Source: Chloroflexota bacterium
GTDB lineage: Bacteria; Chloroflexota; Anaerolineae; Aggregatilineales; Phototrophicaceae
DNA: 64,000 nt
Reading direction: 5' to 3'
Assembly (NCBI GenBank): GCA_016223085.1
Contig: JACRPS010000004.1
Location: 276,484-340,483 of the forward strand
Part shown: piece by piece, positions 61,675 through 64,000 of the stretch
How positions within the stretch are numbered: the stretch's first letter is position 1
Layout: every line of letters starts with the position of its first letter
Made by a program: the position numbers and the translations under genes
Notes under the pieces: generated by a model
The model's database searches: none
What the model saw: the letters and a program-made list of their open reading frames with translations, nothing else
Told to the model about the DNA's origin: nothing

Positions 61675-62981
61675 ATACTTCCAAATCAGAAGCCTTGTTT
61701 GTCGAGGCTCAGCAGCTCATCCCTGGAGGCGTAAACAGCCCGGTGCGCGCTTTCCGCAGCGTTGGCGGCGTTCCGCGCTTTGTCGAACGCGGTGAAGGTT
61801 CGATGATCTGGGATGTCGATAGTAACCGTTACATAGACTACGTGCTGTCCTGGGGGCCGCTGGTGCTGGGACATGCTCATCCTCGTGTCGTGGCCGCGCT
61901 TCAGAAGGCGGTTATGCGCGGCACGAGCTATGGCGCGCCGACGGCACTGGAAAATGAGCTTGCAGAACTGGTTATTCAGACTGTTCCTTCCATCGAGATG
62001 ATACGGTTTGTCAACAGTGGCACTGAAGCCACGATGAGTGCCTTAAGGCTGGCGCGCGCTTACACGGGACGCGAAAAAATCATCAAGTTTTCCGGCTGCT
62101 ATCACGGCCATGCCGATATGCTGCTGGTGCAGGCGGGCAGCGGCGTTGCTACGCTGGGTCTCCCAGATTCGCCCGGCGTTCCCGGCTCGACGGCAGCCAA
62201 TACCCTTGTTGCGCCGTACAATGATTTCGCTGCAGTAGCGGCGCTGTTTGACCAGTATCCGGACCAGATCGCCGGTATCATTGTCGAACCAATCGCCGCA
62301 AACATCGGCTTTGTGATGCCTGCACCAGGGTTTCTGCCGGGGCTACAGACATTATGCCGCGAGCAAGGCGCGCTGTTTATCCTGGACGAAGTAATGACCG
62401 GGTTTCGGGTTGCGCGTGGCGGCGCGCAGCAGTTCTGGCAGCTTGACCCGGACATCACATGTCTTGGAAAGGTCATCGGCGGTGGTCTGCCAGTGGGAGC
62501 GTATGCCGGTAAACGGGAAATCATGCAGAAAGTTGCGCCCGCCGGACCGATGTATCAGGCGGGAACGTTATCCGGCAATCCGCTGGCAATGACCGCAGGA
62601 CTGGTGACGCTGCGCTCATTGTTAGAGCCGGATGTCTTTGAAGCCATTGAACGGGCGACCACGCGATTGGTGACAGGAATCGAAAAGTTGGCTGTGGAAG
62701 CCGGTGTTCCAATTCAGGCTGGACATGTTGGCAGCATGTTCGGCTTCTACTTCCTCAAGGAAGCCGGTAGCATCACCGACTACGCAAGCGCCAAGCGATA
62801 CGCCGACCCGGAACGATATGCCTGTTTCTTCCACGCCATGCTGGAAAAAGGGGTGTATTTTGCGCCGAGTCAATTCGAGGCTGCCTTTATGAGCGCTGCT
62901 CACTCCGAAAGCGATCTGCAAGCAACCCTAGAAGCCGTTGAACGTGTATTTGTGACTTTGAAGCTTGCTAATTTACAGTAG
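61671..62981 (+). CDS. hemL: Glutamate-1-semialdehyde 2,1-aminomutase
   Basis: A 436-residue PLP enzyme overlapping hemY by [19 protein letters not shown] is the N-terminal signature. [32 protein letters not shown], and [10 protein letters not shown] with the pyridine-binding Asp follow, and the PLP Lys is in [18 protein letters not shown]. It turns glutamate-1-semialdehyde into aminolevulinate, linking HemA to HemB. It is the last gene of the heme operon. Confidence 0.97.
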   Translation: MNTSKSEALFVEAQQLIPGGVNSPVRAFRSVGGVPRFVERGEGSMIWDVDSNRYIDYVLSWGPLVLGHAHPRVVAALQKAVMRGTSYGAPTALENELAELVIQTVPSIEMIRFVNSGTEATMSALRLARAYTGREKIIKFSGCYHGHADMLLVQAGSGVATLGLPDSPGVPGSTAANTLVAPYNDFAAVAALFDQYPDQIAGIIVEPIAANIGFVMPAPGFLPGLQTLCREQGALFILDEVMTGFRVARGGAQQFWQLDPDITCLGKVIGGGLPVGAYAGKREIMQKVAPAGPMYQAGTLSGNPLAMTAGLVTLRSLLEPDVFEAIERATTRLVTGIEKLAVEAGVPIQAGHVGSMFGFYFLKEAGSITDYASAKRYADPERYACFFHAMLEKGVYFAPSQFEAAFMSAAHSESDLQATLEAVERVFVTLKLANLQ

Positions 62982-63022
62982 TGCAACAAATAGTGAGGCC
63001 CAGCCTTTACACTTTTCTCTGT

Positions 63023-63559
63023 TTAGAGCAACAACTGTTGAGATGCTAACTGCTCGTCACAGTACTTACGAAAGCCGCAGGTAGCACACAGACGAGCATT
63101 GTTGTGACTGCGATGAACGTCATGTAACAGACTTTTCTGGCGCATATCTGTCAGGATTTGGGCTAAAGCTGCTTCCTGCTCTGGTGTGAAGTCTACAATA
63201 AACTGTTTCTCAGGATACCGAATGACACCATAAGGCGGGCGGACGCCGTAGTTGTCTTCAACCAGCACACAGTAGATGATCAACTGCATGACATGGTTAG
63301 GAAAAGGATGAGTAGGTGTGCGGCCTGTTTTAGCTTCAACCGGGATGATTTGCCCGTTCTGTTCGAACAAGAAATCGGGGTGTCCTTTGAGACCATAGCG
63401 ATGGGAGATCAGCAGTTCCCCGCGCCGTTCTTGCACGTCCTCGTAGATGGTTGTACCTTCCGGCATGTGTATCCGGCGTCGTTGCTGCTGACCGAACCAG
63501 AATAGCGCAACTCCGATAACGATCAGCGCGAGAGGGAGAAGCAGCCAACTGTCGTTCAC
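63023..63559 (-). CDS. Cas4-like nuclease catalytic half, second copy
   Basis: A 178-residue paralogue of the protein at 27277, with the same GTG start, N-terminal transmembrane helix, GHPDFL, IPVEAKTG, MQLIIYC and C-terminal LCATCGFRKYC motifs. All nuclease and cluster residues are kept. It lies outside the island, converges on hemL and follows a partial copy of the N-terminal half with the same GTGA overlap. The first half is truncated by an insertion sequence, so the pair is probably no longer fully functional. Confidence 0.85.
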   Translation of the reverse strand: MNDSWLLLPLALIVIGVALFWFGQQQRRRIHMPEGTTIYEDVQERRGELLISHRYGLKGHPDFLFEQNGQIIPVEAKTGRTPTHPFPNHVMQLIIYCVLVEDNYGVRPPYGVIRYPEKQFIVDFTPEQEAALAQILTDMRQKSLLHDVHRSHNNARLCATCGFRKYCDEQLASQQLLL

Positions 63560-63782
63560 GCCGCACCGGAAAGCAGTCGCAGTATGACCAGAACGAGCAG
63601 CAATACAACTCCCGCTATCACAAGTTGCCCGGCCAGAAGTTTAACTCTGGTAAGCCTTTGAAGCTGACGCCCTAGCTGTTGATGTTGCTCTGTGCCACCT
63701 TCCATTGCCGCTTGCTGGCTGCTCTCAAAACCCCGTATGCGATACCACCAAGCTCGTTGGCAGTAGACAAATTCAGCGACCT
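63556..63782 (-). pseudogene. Cas4-like N-terminal half, second copy, truncated by an insertion sequence
   Basis: The frame reads VAEFVYCQRAWWYRIRGFES, keeps the first cluster Cys and the transmembrane helix, and stops with TGA overlapping the GTG of the next gene. The first ten residues present in the island copy (MKNNHISASE) are replaced by IS-end sequence to the right of about 63782, so the start codon is lost. Confidence 0.75.
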
Positions 63783-64000
63783 TGTACTGCGGGCAGAATC
63801 TTGGACAGAATTAGCCGGTAGATAAGAGAGGGCTCAACCGTGCCAAAGCTGCCGCTTCAAATTCCGCCGGTGTCAGATAGTGCAGCGACGAATGAACCCG
63901 CTCGGTCATGTACTCCACCTCCAGCCAGTGCTTCAACTGCTGGTAGGCATCGTCAAAATCGTGGTAATCGGCATAATCCACCTGCTCCTCCTTGACGGTA
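63783..64000 (-). mobile_element. Insertion sequence end with IS3-type transposase fragment
   Basis: The segment starts with an IS-end-like sequence (TGTACTGCGGGCAGAATC) inside the Cas4-like gene and continues off the window. On the minus strand a frame ending with TAA at 63811-63813 encodes the C-terminus of an rve-type transposase: EYMTERVHSSLHYLTPAEFE, the characteristic (N/E)xxRxHSxLxYxTPxEF end of IS3-family OrfB. The rest lies beyond the right edge. Confidence 0.75.

Noticed and set aside
1..64000. CRISPR array that might accompany the Cas4-like genes
   Set aside because: No regularly spaced direct repeats of 25-40 bp were seen on reading through the window, and no cas1 or cas2 gene is present.

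Overview
The window looks like a chromosomal segment of a Chloroflexota-type bacterium. This is inferred from gene style only: secreted proteins with SH3b domains and long Pro/Thr linkers, a HemQ-Rieske fusion, DUF4062/NB-ARC STAND proteins and DUF4058. No marker gene settles it. It divides into a left backbone (1-7445), a roughly 40 kb integrative island between a tRNA-Asp gene and a second attachment-like site (about 7520-47459), the end of a second integrated element plus an insertion sequence (47460-51246), and a right backbone made of a heme operon (51472-62981). A duplicated nuclease remnant and an IS3-type transposase fragment occupy the right edge.

Left backbone. A two-component pair (response regulator, then a Cache-HAMP sensor kinase running off the edge) lies downstream of a troABCD-type divalent metal ABC operon, both on the minus strand. 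The metal permease nearest the end carries a Cys-rich insert and a C-terminal winged helix. The solute-binding protein seems to have lost its C-terminus. Two plus-strand membrane protein genes and tRNA-Asp(GTC) follow.

Island. A large serine recombinase gene reads directly into the 3' end of tRNA-Asp. A 13-bp copy of the tRNA 3' end recurs at 47447-47459, where a second serine recombinase gene crosses it in the same way. The simplest reading is tandem insertion of two related elements at one tRNA. The island carries two tyrosine recombinases, a RepA-like ATPase and a CHC2/Toprim primase with a repeat-rich candidate origin between them, an HNH-AP2 endonuclease, a LexA-like winged helix, a membrane TIR protein, several secreted proteins, and a Cas4-like nuclease split into two membrane-anchored halves.

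The most notable part is a compact operon at 33035-42259, preceded by a very large sigma-factor-like protein (30352-32979). It encodes a DpdA-like guanine transglycosylase, a winged-helix-like protein, a small P-loop ATPase, a giant BrxC/PglY-like ATPase, PglZ, a HerA-like ATPase and an acetyltransferase. This is a BREX-like core in which a base-exchange enzyme stands where a DNA methyltransferase would be expected. A STAND NTPase with an adjacent subtilisin-like protease closes the island. A 15-bp near-palindrome, CCATATCTGTTATGG, recurs at seven places in the island and was not seen outside it.

Right backbone. Ten plus-strand genes encode almost the whole route from glutamyl-tRNA to heme by the coproporphyrin branch: hemQ (fused to a Rieske domain), ferrochelatase, a radical SAM/SPASM protein resembling AhbD, hemA, hemC, hemD, hemB, hemE, a HemY/CgoX-type oxidase and hemL. 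Start/stop overlaps indicate translational coupling.
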